DNA of 64,000 nt from Tetragonia tetragonoides. Taxonomy: Eukaryota; Streptophyta; Magnoliopsida; Caryophyllales; Aizoaceae. Both the position numbers and the translations under genes were made by a program. How positions within the stretch are numbered: the first letter of the stretch is position 1; every line of letters begins with the position of its first letter. The notes below the pieces were generated by a model, which made no database searches, was not told the origin of the DNA, and was given only the letters and a program-made list of their open reading frames with translations. Positions 34,383-45,752 of the stretch are shown in pieces. Where the stretch lies: positions 25,893,001-25,957,000 of the forward strand of contig CM076147.1 of assembly GCA_038025085.1 (NCBI GenBank), given 5' to 3'.

Positions 34383-35938
34383 TGTTGGATTTGCCCTATG
34401 AACTAATCATAGTAAGAATTAATAATTGCATTATTGGTTGGACTGTGGAAACCGATCTTTACTAAATATGGGTAATCGTGATGTTTTGCTAGAAACCAAT
34501 TACGGTTTGTGGGCCCGAAAAGAGTTTTGCACTTACTGCCACATTAAGTAAACCAGCAGGGTCGCACACTTAACATGCTCGTTTTATTAGAAGGGTCTAA
34601 TTCAGATTAGGCCCATCACACACTTAACCTAATCAGCCCTCCTTCCTCTCTATTTATTTCGTGAATCTTGATCATTTAGGGTTACACGTGATAATTAGTT
34701 TTCACGTAACCCTAATTGTGTGTCATTAGAGTAAGGAGAGAATGGAGGTTGTGAACGGGATCAATGTACTGTGTGGATTCGAGCCTGTGTGTGGATACCA
34801 GTTGAGGCACGACATCTGACGTGTTAGTCCATACCCAACCATTGTTCATCCAACCAGCAACCAAAGGAGTGATGTAGGATTTCGATTTGATATTTAATTA
34901 CAGTACTCACATATTTTTCTAGGTTAATCGAATTTCTATTATGCATGTATGATTAGGGTTGTTCATACACGGGTATGCGAAAATCGGGTATCCGAAATTT
35001 CGGATACTGAATTTCGATATCCGAATCTGAACCCGAAACATCGGATACCGGATTTTCGGATATCCGAAAGTTCGGGTTGGATATCCGCACTATCTGATAT
35101 CCGAAAAACTATTACTTTTAAATTTTTTGGTTAATTTTTATGTAATTAGATATTCAAAAATACCCAAAAAAAGACTGAAGCTGGCAGATCTGCAGAAGGG
35201 AAGAGGATGACGATAAGTCAGAGGATGACGATTAGTCAAATGCCGGCGATGAGTTAGAGGCGATACGAAGATGCTTTGTGCAATAATTGTGCTCGTCACT
35301 GCTTGACTGGAACGAGGGTCTGAATCGAACGACAAGGAGAGATAGAGGAGTGAGAACCAAGAGTCGGTGACTAGCCGGAGACATCACCCATCGCTGGTCT
35401 GGTACTCTGGTTGAGAGGAAGGGGGTGTTCTGGAACGCTCAGAACATGCACAAGGAGGGGAGAGGAGAGAGGAAGGGGGTGATCTGGTACTCTGGTTGAG
35501 GTGAAATAAATTGGGGTTTTGGGGTTAGGCTTGGTTGTCAAATAAAATGAACTGCTATGTGAGTAATCACTAATCAGAACAAATAAAAAGAACATAGAAT
35601 TTGATATTCAATTGGGATAATTAAAAAAAGAATGGTTGAATACTTGATTGTGGTCTGCTTCACACCTTGCGCTGGGGCTAGCTTGCATTCAAAATAAAGT
35701 AGCCGGGACCACTAAGCCACAATACATAGAAAGTGAAATTAGACGCATATCATTTTGCATAAATCGAATTTTTGGATATCAGAAACATCCGATTTTTTTC
35801 AAAAATACTATCCAAACCCGTATCCAAAGTTTCAGATACTTTCGGATCGGATTTTCGAATTTTCGAATAATCGGATCGGATTCGGATTTTTTTGAACAGC
35901 CCTATGTATGATCATGTTAGTAGTTAGAAATTTCTTCA
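34383..35938 (+). repeat. 5' LTR of the copia element, interrupted
   Basis: Matches the 3' LTR at 42612-43217 over its full length once the nested 951-bp hAT element and one 8-bp target copy are removed (about 597 versus 606 bp). Differences include single substitutions and a small indel ('actagcgtactgacg' in the 3' copy). It ends just before the primer site. Confidence 0.9.
34954..35904. mobile_element. Non-autonomous hAT element nested in the 5' LTR
   Basis: 951 bp with terminal inverted repeats TAGGGTTGTTCA and TGAACAGCCCTA. Flanked by the perfect 8-bp duplication TGTATGAT (34946-34953, 35905-35912), diagnostic of hAT. Both subterminal regions are crowded with 'tatccga/tcggata' and palindromes such as TCCGAAATTTCGGA and CGGATATCCG, plausible transposase-binding repeats. 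No transposase. The middle has a GAGGAAGGGGGTG-containing partial duplication. Confidence 0.9.
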
Positions 35939-35939
35939 G

Positions 35940-35951
35940 TGGTATCAGAGC
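35940..35951 (+). other. Primer-binding site (initiator tRNA-Met type)
   Basis: TGGTATCAGAGC, the complement of the plant initiator tRNA-Met 3' end, one base after the 5' LTR. Standard for copia elements. Confidence 0.85.
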
Positions 35952-37323
35952 TGCTTGTATTTTACTGTCTTCGAATATATGATATATGGTAGATATATGA
36001 GTAAGTTCGAAATCATGATATGTATATAATACATGTTTATGTGTGGTTCGTTTTCTGTTTTTCTAATATTCGGATCTGAACATGTTAGTATTTATCAATC
36101 TATGAAAGCATGTCTATATGAATAGTTCATATGTTAAGATTCGTATGTTACCAATAGCATGTTGTTTGAATACAAGTCATTGTAATTCTGTATGCTACTG
36201 TTTGACGAATTCACATAGGCAAACTAGGGCAAAACCCTAAAATATGTTAATACGATTAGCCTAGGGTTCACGATTAATGAGATTAATCGTGGCAGTTTCC
36301 CCACTAAACGGAATTGAGAATTCGCTGCCCCTTGGACCCCGCGAGAGGCGCTGCCCCTCGACCGTGCAAGGGGGGCGCTGCCCCCTTAACCCCTGCATGG
36401 ATTCGCTTGTTTGTGCGAACGATGTTTTATTTTTTATGCCATTGCAAATCTTTGATGTTTGATATATGATATCTTAGTTCATATGATGTTGAATGGTATG
36501 GTAAGGTGAATAGTATGGCCCATAATTTTACTTGGGTTTTAAAATACGGTCTGCGTGTCGTTTATTTGAATGTAATTATTAAATACGACCTGCATGTCAT
36601 TAATTTGAATGTAATAATTAGATTATTGTTAGTGTAGTAGTGTAACTTTTATGATATAGTTGATTAAGATCAATTTCATGAAGGTCAAAGGATATCATGG
36701 AGATGACCATCCAACTGCTGTATGGAAGAAGCAAAGTGTGGAGATTAGATCACCATAGCTTAGGGGGCCATACTATATCACATGTGTTGTTATTTATGCT
36801 TCAGCTTATTTACTATTGATTATATTTATTGTTACGTTTGCATGAAACTCAACTCCATTAATCAATCACATCGCTTAGTAATATTAAGTTAACTTGATGC
36901 CTATCCAATTTAATACACCTATTAGGACTTGGTTCATTAAAATGTGTCTGTCAAAGTAGAGCATCGTTAATTACTGAAATCTGTTAGGATGAGTAACAGT
37001 TGCCCATATGTATAAATTGGTTAACTTAATAAGGCTATCAAAACAGTTTTGGGTCTTAAGGCATAGAGTTGGGAGCCGGGACATATGATGTCATCCCAAC
37101 AACCAGGAGTTGTATAGGATACAATTAGTAAAGGGTTACTTACCTAAATAACTAAGTGTAAAGTGATAATCCAAAGCTTACTTGATACTTAGGAAATATG
37201 GATCTTGGCTCCACTATATTTTATAGGGATATTTGTCACATTAATATAGTGGATTTATTTTGTTAAATTGTTAACGAAGTATTTATGAAATAAGTCACTA
37301 AAATCTTTGTACATTTGTTGTAG
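35952..37323. other. Copia untranslated leader
   Basis: About 1.37 kb between the primer site and the first gag codons with no recognisable reading frame. Contains a GC-rich CCCC/GGGG patch at 36327-36396 ('gccccttgg', 'gcgctgcccc'). Unusually long for a copia leader. Confidence 0.5.
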
Positions 37324-39756
37324 ATAACGTCAAACCCTACACCATCACACTCATTTTCACTGCGATTCGTCCTTGAGAAGGACAAACTGAATGGAACCAA
37401 TTTCTTGGACTGGTATCGAAACTTGAGAATTATTCTCAAACAAGAGAAAAATGAATATGTCCTTGAGAAACCAGTCTCCAAGAAGGCTCATGCTACCAAT
37501 GCTCTTCATGCTGAGAGGAATGCTTATCAGAAGCTCAAAGATAATTCAATTGATGTCAGTTGTCTCATGCTGGCCACCATGAATTCTGAGCTTCAGAAGC
37601 AATATGAAAATATGGAGGCTTATGAGATGATTGAGAGCCTGAAAAATCTATTTTAGGAGCAAGCACGAACTGAGAGGTTTAACACCGTGTGTGACTTGGT
37701 TAAGTGCAAGATGGGGAAAGGAAGTTCAATTAGTCCTCATGTTATCAAGATGATTGGTTATGTTGAGAACTTGGAAAAATTGGGCTCCCCAATGGGTCAA
37801 GAGTTGGCTACTGATATCATCTTAACGTCATTGACTAATGATTATGATACTTTTGTTATGAACTATAATATGCATAATCTTCACAAGTCATTGGTTGAGT
37901 TGCATGGGATGCTTAAAACTGCTGAGAAAAACATCAAGAAGGACCCAACTCCCAATGTTCTAATGGTTAGAAAGGGGACCGAGTTTAAGAAATATGGTCA
38001 AACTAAGGACAAGAGAAAAGCTAAAATGAAGGGTCCGATTGTGAATAAACCCAAAGGAAAAGCTAAGTTCAAACCCTCGTATGGTCCTAATGATGAAACC
38101 AAGTGCTTCTACTGCAATGAGCTTGGGCATTGGAAGAGGAACTGCAAGAAATATTTGGAGGATCTGAAGAAGAATAAGGGAAGTGTTCCTTCAACTTCAG
38201 GTAAATGTTATGTTATAGAAGTAAATGTATTTACTTCTTCAAATTCTATTTCTTGGGTATTAGATACCGGATGTGGTGCTCACATTTGTGGAAATGTGCA
38301 GGGACTAAAAAGAAGTAGGACTTTGACAAAAGGTGAAGTGGACCTGCGCGTTGGAAATGGAGCAAGAGTTGATGCGTTATCTGTAGGAACATTTCATTTA
38401 AATTTGCCATCTGGATTGGTTTTAGAACTCAATAATTGTTATTATGTACCTGCCACTAGCAGGAATATTATTTCTGCTTCAGTTTTGGACTTGGAAGATT
38501 TTGTCTTTGTGATTAAGAACAAATGTTGTTCCTTTTATAAAGATGATATATTTTATGGTAGCGGTCCAATGAAAAATGGCCTTTATGTTCTAGACCTTGA
38601 AATTCCAATTTATAACATAACTACAAAAAGGCTCAAATCAAATGATTCTAACCCAACTTACCTTTGGCATTGTCGTCTTGGACATATAAACGAGAAGCGT
38701 GTTCAAAAGTTCCATAATGATGGACTTTTAAACTCATTTGACTTTGAGTCATTTGAGACATGTGAGTCTTGTTTATTAGGGAAGATGACTAAGGCACCTT
38801 TCATTGCTCACATTGAGAGAGCAAGTGATTTATTAGGCCTCATACATACTGATGTATGCGGACCATTAAGCACAGTTGCTAGAGGAGGTTACCATTACTT
38901 CATTACCTTTACTGATGACTTCAGCAAGTATGGTTATTATGTCTACTTGATGAGGCATAAATCTAAATCCTTTCAAAAGTTCAGGGAGTTTCAGAATGAA
39001 GTACAAAATCAACTTGGAAAAAAGATTAAAGCCCTTTGATCAGATCGAGGGGGTGAGTATCTAAGCCAAGAGTTTGATAGTTATTTGAAAGACTGTGGAA
39101 TTGTTTCACAACTCACCCCTCCAGGTACACCACAATGGAATGGTGTATCGGAGAGGAGAAATCAAACTTTGTTAGACATGGTTCGATCTATGATGAGCCT
39201 TACTAGTCTTCCAATATCTTTTTAGGGATATGCTCTTGAGACAGCAGCGTTCACACTTAACAGGAGTCCATCAAAATCAGTAGAAAAGACACCATATGAG
39301 AAATGGACGGGAAAAGTTCCCAGCTTGACTATTCTAAAGATTTGGGGCTGTGAAGCTTATGTAAAACGTTTACTTTCTGATAAGCTTGGACCTAAATCTG
39401 ATAAATGCTTCTTTGCGGGATATCCTAAAGAAACTAAAGGATATTACTTTTACCATCCCACCGACAACAAAGTGTTTGTGGCTCGACACGGTGTCTTCTT
39501 AAAAAGAGAGTTTCTTTCTAAAGGAACCAGTGGAAGTAAAGTACAACTCGAAGAGGTTCGAGAGCCACAAACTCAAAGTAGTTTACAAGATGTTGTAATA
39601 ACTACACCTGCGGCACAATTTCCTCGTAGGTCTGAAAGAGTGCGCCGAGAACCCATTAGATATGGTTTCTTGGTGACTGAACATCGTCATATATTATTAA
39701 TGGAGGATGATGAGCCTACGACCTACACGGAAGCAATGATGGGCCTAGATTCCGAC
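37324..39756 (+). pseudogene. Copia gag-protease-integrase, stop-interrupted
   Basis: One frame runs 2.4 kb with only three stops: TAG at 37654, TGA at 39037, TAG at 39223. Gag begins near 37324, where an ATA sits in place of an obvious ATG. A CCHC knuckle CFYCNELGHWKRNC is near 38104. The protease motif LDTGCGAHICG is near 38260. The integrase HHCC (HCRLGH then CESC) is near 38670-38775. The DDE core has Asp in HTDVCGP near 38850, SDRGGEY at 39040 and Glu in NGVSERRNQ near 39140. The GKxG-type C-terminal region (WGCEAYVKR) is near 39345. It breaks where RT should begin, at 39757. Non-functional. Confidence 0.88.
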
Positions 39757-40703
39757 TGATGTGATTTATTTAGGGATTTTTCGGTACTTTGATAAACAAA
39801 AACAATAAAAGGGATATACCTCTCGAATCACTCAAGGGGTTGGGGTTTTTCGTTCAAGAATCACTCAAGAACAAGACTTGCGCATCACACACAAGGGTTT
39901 CAACCTGAATCACTCAGTTTGAGGGGTAAATACTCACGTATTCAATTATTAATCATCAATGCACGAGTTTACAATAGCAAAGCTCTCCCCTATTTATAGA
40001 CAAAGAAATCTAAAGCTATTCGGAATTTTAATCCTAATCCAAATAGGAAAATAACTACGAAACTGATTACAATTGTAAAACGAACTATCTAACAGCTTTC
40101 CTAATTCCTAATGGACTCCTAATGCTAATAATAATCAGATTATTACTTTCTTAAGCAATAAATCACGCTAAAAGCAAGTTAAAACAAACTAGGACACAAT
40201 AACTAAACTAAAGTCGTTGCCTTGGCGAGCAAGGAATATGTTCCGTAACTTGTTACTCGTTTTTGACCATGTTACGCTTTGAATTAGAGAAAACGCAAAG
40301 CATAAATGTTGTAGATCTCGATCATATCTTTCCACAGAGATTTGAATCGTCACATTTAGATTTAGTATGAGCGAGTTATGGCCAAAATACGAATAACTAT
40401 CAGAACTGCCAAGATTACGAGGTTCTCCATAATGAACGTGATCATGTAACAAGAGTTTTAATCCCCATCTTGCGCGTCTATTCCAAAGTATCTTCAATGT
40501 AGGAGGCAATGTAATTGTAACCCATTTTAAAACATGCTCCATAAACGAACATAATAGAACTAAGATTGAATGTTCTTTCAATTCCACTTGGAAAACCCCA
40601 TTGTTGTTCTTTAAGAGCCATTTAGAAGAATCAAGATCATTCCTAAGATCTATGTAATGGTGAATATCATTGTTTTACTATAAATAGGGAATGCTTCACA
40701 TCA
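39757..40703 (-). mobile_element. 947-bp LTR-like insert replacing part of RT
   Basis: Ends in the 8-base inverted repeat TGATGTGA ... TCACATCA and has no coding homology. On the minus strand a TATA box reads CTATAAATAGGGG (complement of about 39988-40000), as in plant LTR promoters, so it is probably a reversed solo LTR. The flanks (ccgac/ccagg) are not duplicated and the N-terminal half of RT is missing, so deletion accompanied or followed insertion. Confidence 0.5.
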
Positions 40704-41870
40704 CCAGGAGGAAAGGTATGCAAGCTTCAGCGATCTATTTATGGATTGAAGTAGGCATCCAGGAGTTGGAATCTTCTCTTCAATGAGGCAATCAAAGAGT
40801 TTGATTTCCTTAGGTGCGAAGAGGAACCTTGTGTTTACAAGAAGGTTAGTGGGAGCACTGTGGTATTCTTGGTCTTATATGTGGACGACATATTACTGAT
40901 TGGAAATGATATTCCTATACTTCAGTCAGTCAAGGCCTTTTTGGGAAAGTGTTTCTCAATGAAAGACATGAGAGAGGCAACCTATATCTTGGGGATTAGG
41001 ATCTATAGAGATAGAAAAAAAGGCTCTTGGGCTTAAGCCAGAGTACCTATATAGATAAGGTGTTGAAAAGGTTCAACATGCAAGATTCCAAGAAAGGTAA
41101 TCTTCCCATGTGACATGGGATAACTCTTAGCAAGACTTAGTGTCCTTCGACACAAGATGAGCGAGATCGCATGAGTAGAATTCCTTATGCTTCTGCTACA
41201 GGTTCTATCATGTATGTCATGATATGTACACGTACTGACATTGCTTGTGCTTTGAGCATGACGAGTAGATACCAATCTAATCCAGGTGAAAGTCACTGGG
41301 TCGCAGTCAAGAGCATCCTCAAGTACTTAAGAAGGACTAATGATGTATTTCTTGTCTATGGTGGTGAAGAGGAACTCACTATAAGTGGTTACACTGATGC
41401 AAGCTTCCAAACGGATAAGATGATTCCCGATCGCAGTCAGGATTTGTATTCATTCTGAATGGATGATCAGTTTGTTGGAAGAGTTCCAAACAAGAAACAG
41501 TTGCTGATTCTACAACAGAAGCCGAGTATATTGCTGCTTCTGAAGCAACAAAAGAAGCAGTGTGGATTCGAAAATTCATCATTGAACTTGGGGTGATACC
41601 TAATAGTTCCAATCCAATGGACCTTTATTGTGACAGTCATGGGGCCATTGCACTGGCGAAGGAGCCTAGGGATCATCAGAAAACTAGGCATATACTCAGA
41701 CGTTACCATTTGATACGAGGCTTTGTACAAATGGGAGATGTCAAGGTGTGCAGAGTATCATCGGAGATGAACATTGCTGATCTACTGACTAAGCCTCTAC
41801 CACAGGATAAACATGAGCGTCATACAATTACACAAGGACTTAGATTCATGAATGATTGGTCTCTGTCCTA
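40704..41870 (+). pseudogene. Copia RT (C-terminal part) and RNase H, broken
   Basis: RT resumes near the thumb-proximal region with SIYGLK at about 40728, then the catalytic YVDD near 40877. A frameshift near 41020 and stops near 41108 and 41138 follow. Then come RT connection text (YASATGSIMYVMICTRTDIA) from 41185 and, after another shift near 41435, RNase H: ADSTTEAEYIAASEA near 41500 and YCDSHGAIALAKEPRDH near 41628. It ends with a stop at 41869. Confidence 0.8.
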
Positions 41871-41871
41871 G

Positions 41872-42611
41872 TGGGAGGTTTATCTTGTGACTTATGTTCG
41901 ATTTATTTATTACTGTCCCAATGAATAATTTATATGATGTAGATCATCAAGTATGTGACTTGATTGTGAGACTCTATTGTTATAAATATAATTATTCTAA
42001 AATAGTCCGTAGTAAGTTATCATTTTTTGTGGGAATTTGATAACTATTGAGACTATCATGTGGATTGATTGATGACCAAGTTTCACAGATCATAATTATG
42101 AGATATGAAATTGATCACATGGATAATAGTTAGAGAACATTGTATTGGACCGACCCATTTCAAAACATTGAAAGGATTGTTATATAAGTGTCATCAATGT
42201 TTTTCATATGCAACTTTTAATTTGATCCTTTGACCTGAACTCACCATGGTTTCCTACATGATGTTTAGCATATCTTGATATTGTCAAACGTTAATCCTTA
42301 ATCGGATGACTATAAAGATAATTGAATGATGTGTTGTAACGAAGGAATGTGAGTGAGTAAGATGGGATTTGTCACTCTTATATAACGGGAGTAAGATATC
42401 TGGGGGCCCCTCGATAAGTTTAAACTGAGAAATGCATGGCCGTGCTCAAATGGATTGAAAGTCAATCGTTTGTTTAAACAATTTAGCTGCGGAATCAAGA
42501 AAGTCATAATTGAACTATATAGGGATGACACTACTCCTTTCATGGTCAATTTAGGTATCACATGACAAAGGGATCATCGGAGTATGATTAGTTATAGTGC
42601 AAGTGGGAGAT
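41872..42611 (+). other. Copia 3' untranslated region with polypurine tract
   Basis: About 730 bp without coding homology between the RNase H stop and the 3' LTR. AAGTGGGAGAT at 42601-42611 immediately before the LTR is the polypurine tract for plus-strand priming. Confidence 0.65.
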
Positions 42612-43217
42612 TGTTGGATTTGCCGTATGAACTAATCATAGTAAGAATTAATAATTGCATTATTGGTTGGACTGTGGAAATCGATCTTTACTTAATATGG
42701 GTAATCGTAATGTTTTGCTAGAAATCAATTACGGTTTGTGGGTCCGAAAGAGTTTTGGACTTACTGCCACATTAAGTAAACCAGCAGGGTCGCACACTTA
42801 ACAGGCTCGTTTTATTAGAAGGGTCTAATTCGGATTAGGCCCATCACACACTTAACCTAATCAGCCCTCTTGCCTCTCTATTTATTTCGTGACTCCTGAT
42901 TAGTTAGGGTTACACGTGATAATTAGTTTCACGTAACCCTAATTGTGTGTCATTAGAGTAAGGAGAGAAAGGAGGTTGTGAACGGGATTGCTGTACTAGC
43001 GTACTGACGTGTGGATTCGAGCCTGTGTGTGGATATCAGTTGAGGCACGACATCTGACATGTTAGTCCATACCCAACCATTGTTCATCCAACCAGCAACC
43101 AAAGGAGTGAGGTAGGATTTCGATTTGATATTTAATTACAGTACTCACATGTTTTTCTTGGTTAATCGAATTTCTATAATGCATGTATGATCATGTTAGT
43201 AGTTAGAAATTCCTTCA
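42612..43217 (+). repeat. 3' LTR of the copia element
   Basis: 606 bp from TGTTGGATTTGCC to CCTTCA, uninterrupted. It supplies the reference for the 5' LTR and shows the hAT insertion point ('gcatgtatgatcatg'). Confidence 0.93.
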
Positions 43218-43359
43218 CGCATATCCCACATCGGAATAATATGAGAATTGAGAATGATTTATTAAATTATAAGTGATTCCACCCAACTCCTAAACAACAA
43301 GATTTTCTCCTTTTGGACTTAACTGACCCCTAATATAGGCCCATTTTGATATTTCCCAC

Positions 43360-43790
43360 TACATGTGGTTATGCTTCTAAGTGGTTGGGTGGCTTGTTAT
43401 ACCAAGCATGTACTTCATTTTCGCGACGTTGTCTTAGATATAACTTGTGTGCTTTGTGGAGAAGATTTTGAAACTATGGGCATATCTTCTTCTAATGTCC
43501 TTATTCCAATAATGTTTTGGGGATCATTATGCGATAGTTGTGAACTGATTAAGGAAAGATATTGGATAAGAGAGACTGAATCTGTTGATTCAACACAGTT
43601 GAGAGAAAGCAGTGACTACCATAGCATTGAAAATGTGTTTTTACTAATATTGTTTATGCTCTTTTTGTTAAGAGAAATATGAGAATTATTATAGATAAAA
43701 GAACTACAGCTCCTTGAACTGGTAAAGTAGGTGCAATCTTAGACTTTGAAATGAGAACTAACGAAACCTAAAAAGTTGAAGTATTTGACA
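43360..43790 (+). pseudogene. LINE zf-RVT relic
   Basis: Translation gives ITCVLCGEDFETMG, then after a +1 shift HIFF and CPYSNN, the zinc-knuckle pattern (CxxC...HxxxxC) of plant LINE ORF2. Downstream frames carry stops (for example near 43540). No poly(A) tail or TSD recognised, so the limits are approximate. Confidence 0.6.
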
Positions 43791-43796
43791 TATACA

Positions 43797-45752
43797 TCTA
43801 TCTATCTATCTATGTATACTAAATATTAAAACACAATGCAACTTTACCAACCTTCTCTGATGATGACACATAACACGCCAACTAGGAAAATCATATTCAT
43901 GTGAGATGCCACGTAGATGACACATAAGCACAAGTTCCCCACATAGCATAACACATCATCCACGTGTCAACAATTAAATAAAGCTTCATCATTAGTTATC
44001 TTTATTACATATTTATTAATATTTTCATATTACACACTAAAATAACTTAGTTTTTATCTCCGTGCTTCGCACGGGCTCGTAAAATAATTTCTTTCGAGTT
44101 TTTTTTAAAAGTAATTATATCATAATTTTTCATGTGAAATTAGCAATTTTTTTTTTATTTTACAAAAATGTCTATTCATAGGAAAATGTATTTTAAAATT
44201 TAGCATAAAAGTTAGATTGAGATATAGATTATACTTTTTTAATTAAAAAATAAAGTAAAGAATTTAGAGTACCTTTCATTTACCATGTGATTTTCAATTT
44301 ATATATAATACAGATATAGTGTTTTTAGGGGATAATACAGATATAGTTAACCTACATGTTTTTTTCACTTAGCTTCTAGCAACATTATAGGACATACATA
44401 TCTCATTCTAAAGTATTTGTTCAAATTCAATCCAAAGGAGTAAGATTTATAATTTTTGCATTTAACGTAACTGAAGTTATTATAGTGTGTAATATGAAAA
44501 TATGTTAATAAAAATATGTAATAAAGCCAACTAATGATAAGACATTAACGGGTGACACTTGGAAGATGTGTTATGCGATCTGGCGAGCTTGTGCTTACGT
44601 GTCGTCTACGTGGAATCCTCATACGAACATCGTCATTTTGAATATTAGAACACAATACAGCCTTATTAACCTCTTCATGTGGCACTCTTGCAAGATTTCT
44701 TCAATATTTAAGATGTCACCTAATACAGCCTGACCATGTGGCGCTTATATCACCATTGTCATGTGGCACTCCTATAAGGTCCTTACTATCTTCTTTGTGG
44801 CCATGTAATTCAGCATTGTCATGTGAGGTTGATATCACTCTTAAAGTCTTACCATGTGTTATTAATTAAACAAAAGACGATCCTAATATTTGAACCTCTA
44901 ACCTCGAAATTACGAATATTTATACTACACCAATTGTACCTACTTAATGTGTTAGCTAAGTTTTCACCAAAATAGATAAAAGGCTATCAAAACTTGTCTA
45001 TTTTTTTTTTATTTAGTGCCTTAAAAAAGAAAGAAAAATGAGATACTACACAGACAGGCCACTAACTGATGCGAGATCATGAGTTAATGCATCACTAACA
45101 ACTACGGAGTATGAAGAAAAATAGTTTGAGAATCATCCTGAAATAAGGAATAAATAACACTTAAGTATCATTTTGTTGTTTTTGAAATATTATAGCAATG
45201 TCTAAATTAAGTATATTTGTGACAACAAATATGTTTCGTATCTATGTGTTAGAAATGGGTTTGAAGTTCAAATAATTCAATTAGAGTCGAGTTCAGACAA
45301 AACATGTATCTATTACTTGTTAATCTACCAATGTCTTGATAGTGAATTACAAGTTCAAATAAGAGAGAATATGTCTAAATTAAGTACACTTTGGAGACAA
45401 CAAATATGATTCGTATCTATATGTTAGAAATGGATTTGAAGTTCAAATAATTAAATTACAGTTATGTTCAAACAAAACATGTATCTATTACCTGTTAATC
45501 TACCAATGTGTTGGCACTGAATTACAAGTTCAAATAAGAGACATAAATTTACATCTTAATATCTACTTAATCATGCCCTCACTTTGACTAGTCCATTTTT
45601 ACATCACCATCTATAAGCTCTTTGTGAAATTATTGAAGTGAACTCTCATATTATGTTCTCTGCCAATTTACGAACAAATGAAGTTCACATCTCATACCTA
45701 CTACAACACGTAAACGGAAGAGTATCCGCTTCATCGCACGGGTCTTAACTAG
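43797..45752. mobile_element. Helitron-like remnants, partly inverted
   Basis: Starts with a TCTATC microsatellite and 'tatactaaatattaaaac', like plant Helitron 5' ends. It contains a perfect stem CCGTGC-TTC-GCACGG at 44060-44074 and, at the right, 'cgcacgggtcttaactag' (45736-45753), the hairpin-plus-CTRR pattern of Helitron 3' ends. No Rep/helicase coding. 44468-44645 is an inverted copy of 43855-44052, so at least two copies are joined. The base after CTAG is A rather than the expected T, so the exact end is unsure. Confidence 0.5.
45199..45544. repeat. 173-bp tandem dimer
   Basis: Two adjacent copies beginning 'tgtctaaattaagta' at 45199 and 45372. They share 'gacaacaaatatg', 'cgtatctat', 'gaagttcaaataatt', 'acaaaacatgtatctattac' and 'gaattacaagttcaaataag'. 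Moderate divergence. Lies within the Helitron-like block. Confidence 0.85.

Larger units (their letters stand above)
34383..43217 (+). mobile_element. Ty1/copia LTR retrotransposon, complete boundaries, degenerate coding
   Basis: Flanked by the perfect 5-bp duplication CGCAT (34378-34382, 43218-43222). LTRs begin TGTTGG and end TTCA at both sides. Inside lie a primer site (TGGTATCAGAGC, 35940-35951), gag-protease-integrase (37324-39756), an RT/RNase H part (40704-41870) and a polypurine tract just before the 3' LTR. Domain order PR-INT-RT-RH identifies copia. The element holds an hAT element in its 5' LTR and a 947-bp insert replacing part of RT. Several stops make it non-autonomous. Confidence 0.92.

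Noticed and set aside
44060..44074. Rho-independent terminator-like hairpin
   Set aside because: Plant nuclear DNA; the stem matches the 3' hairpin of Helitron-like elements instead.
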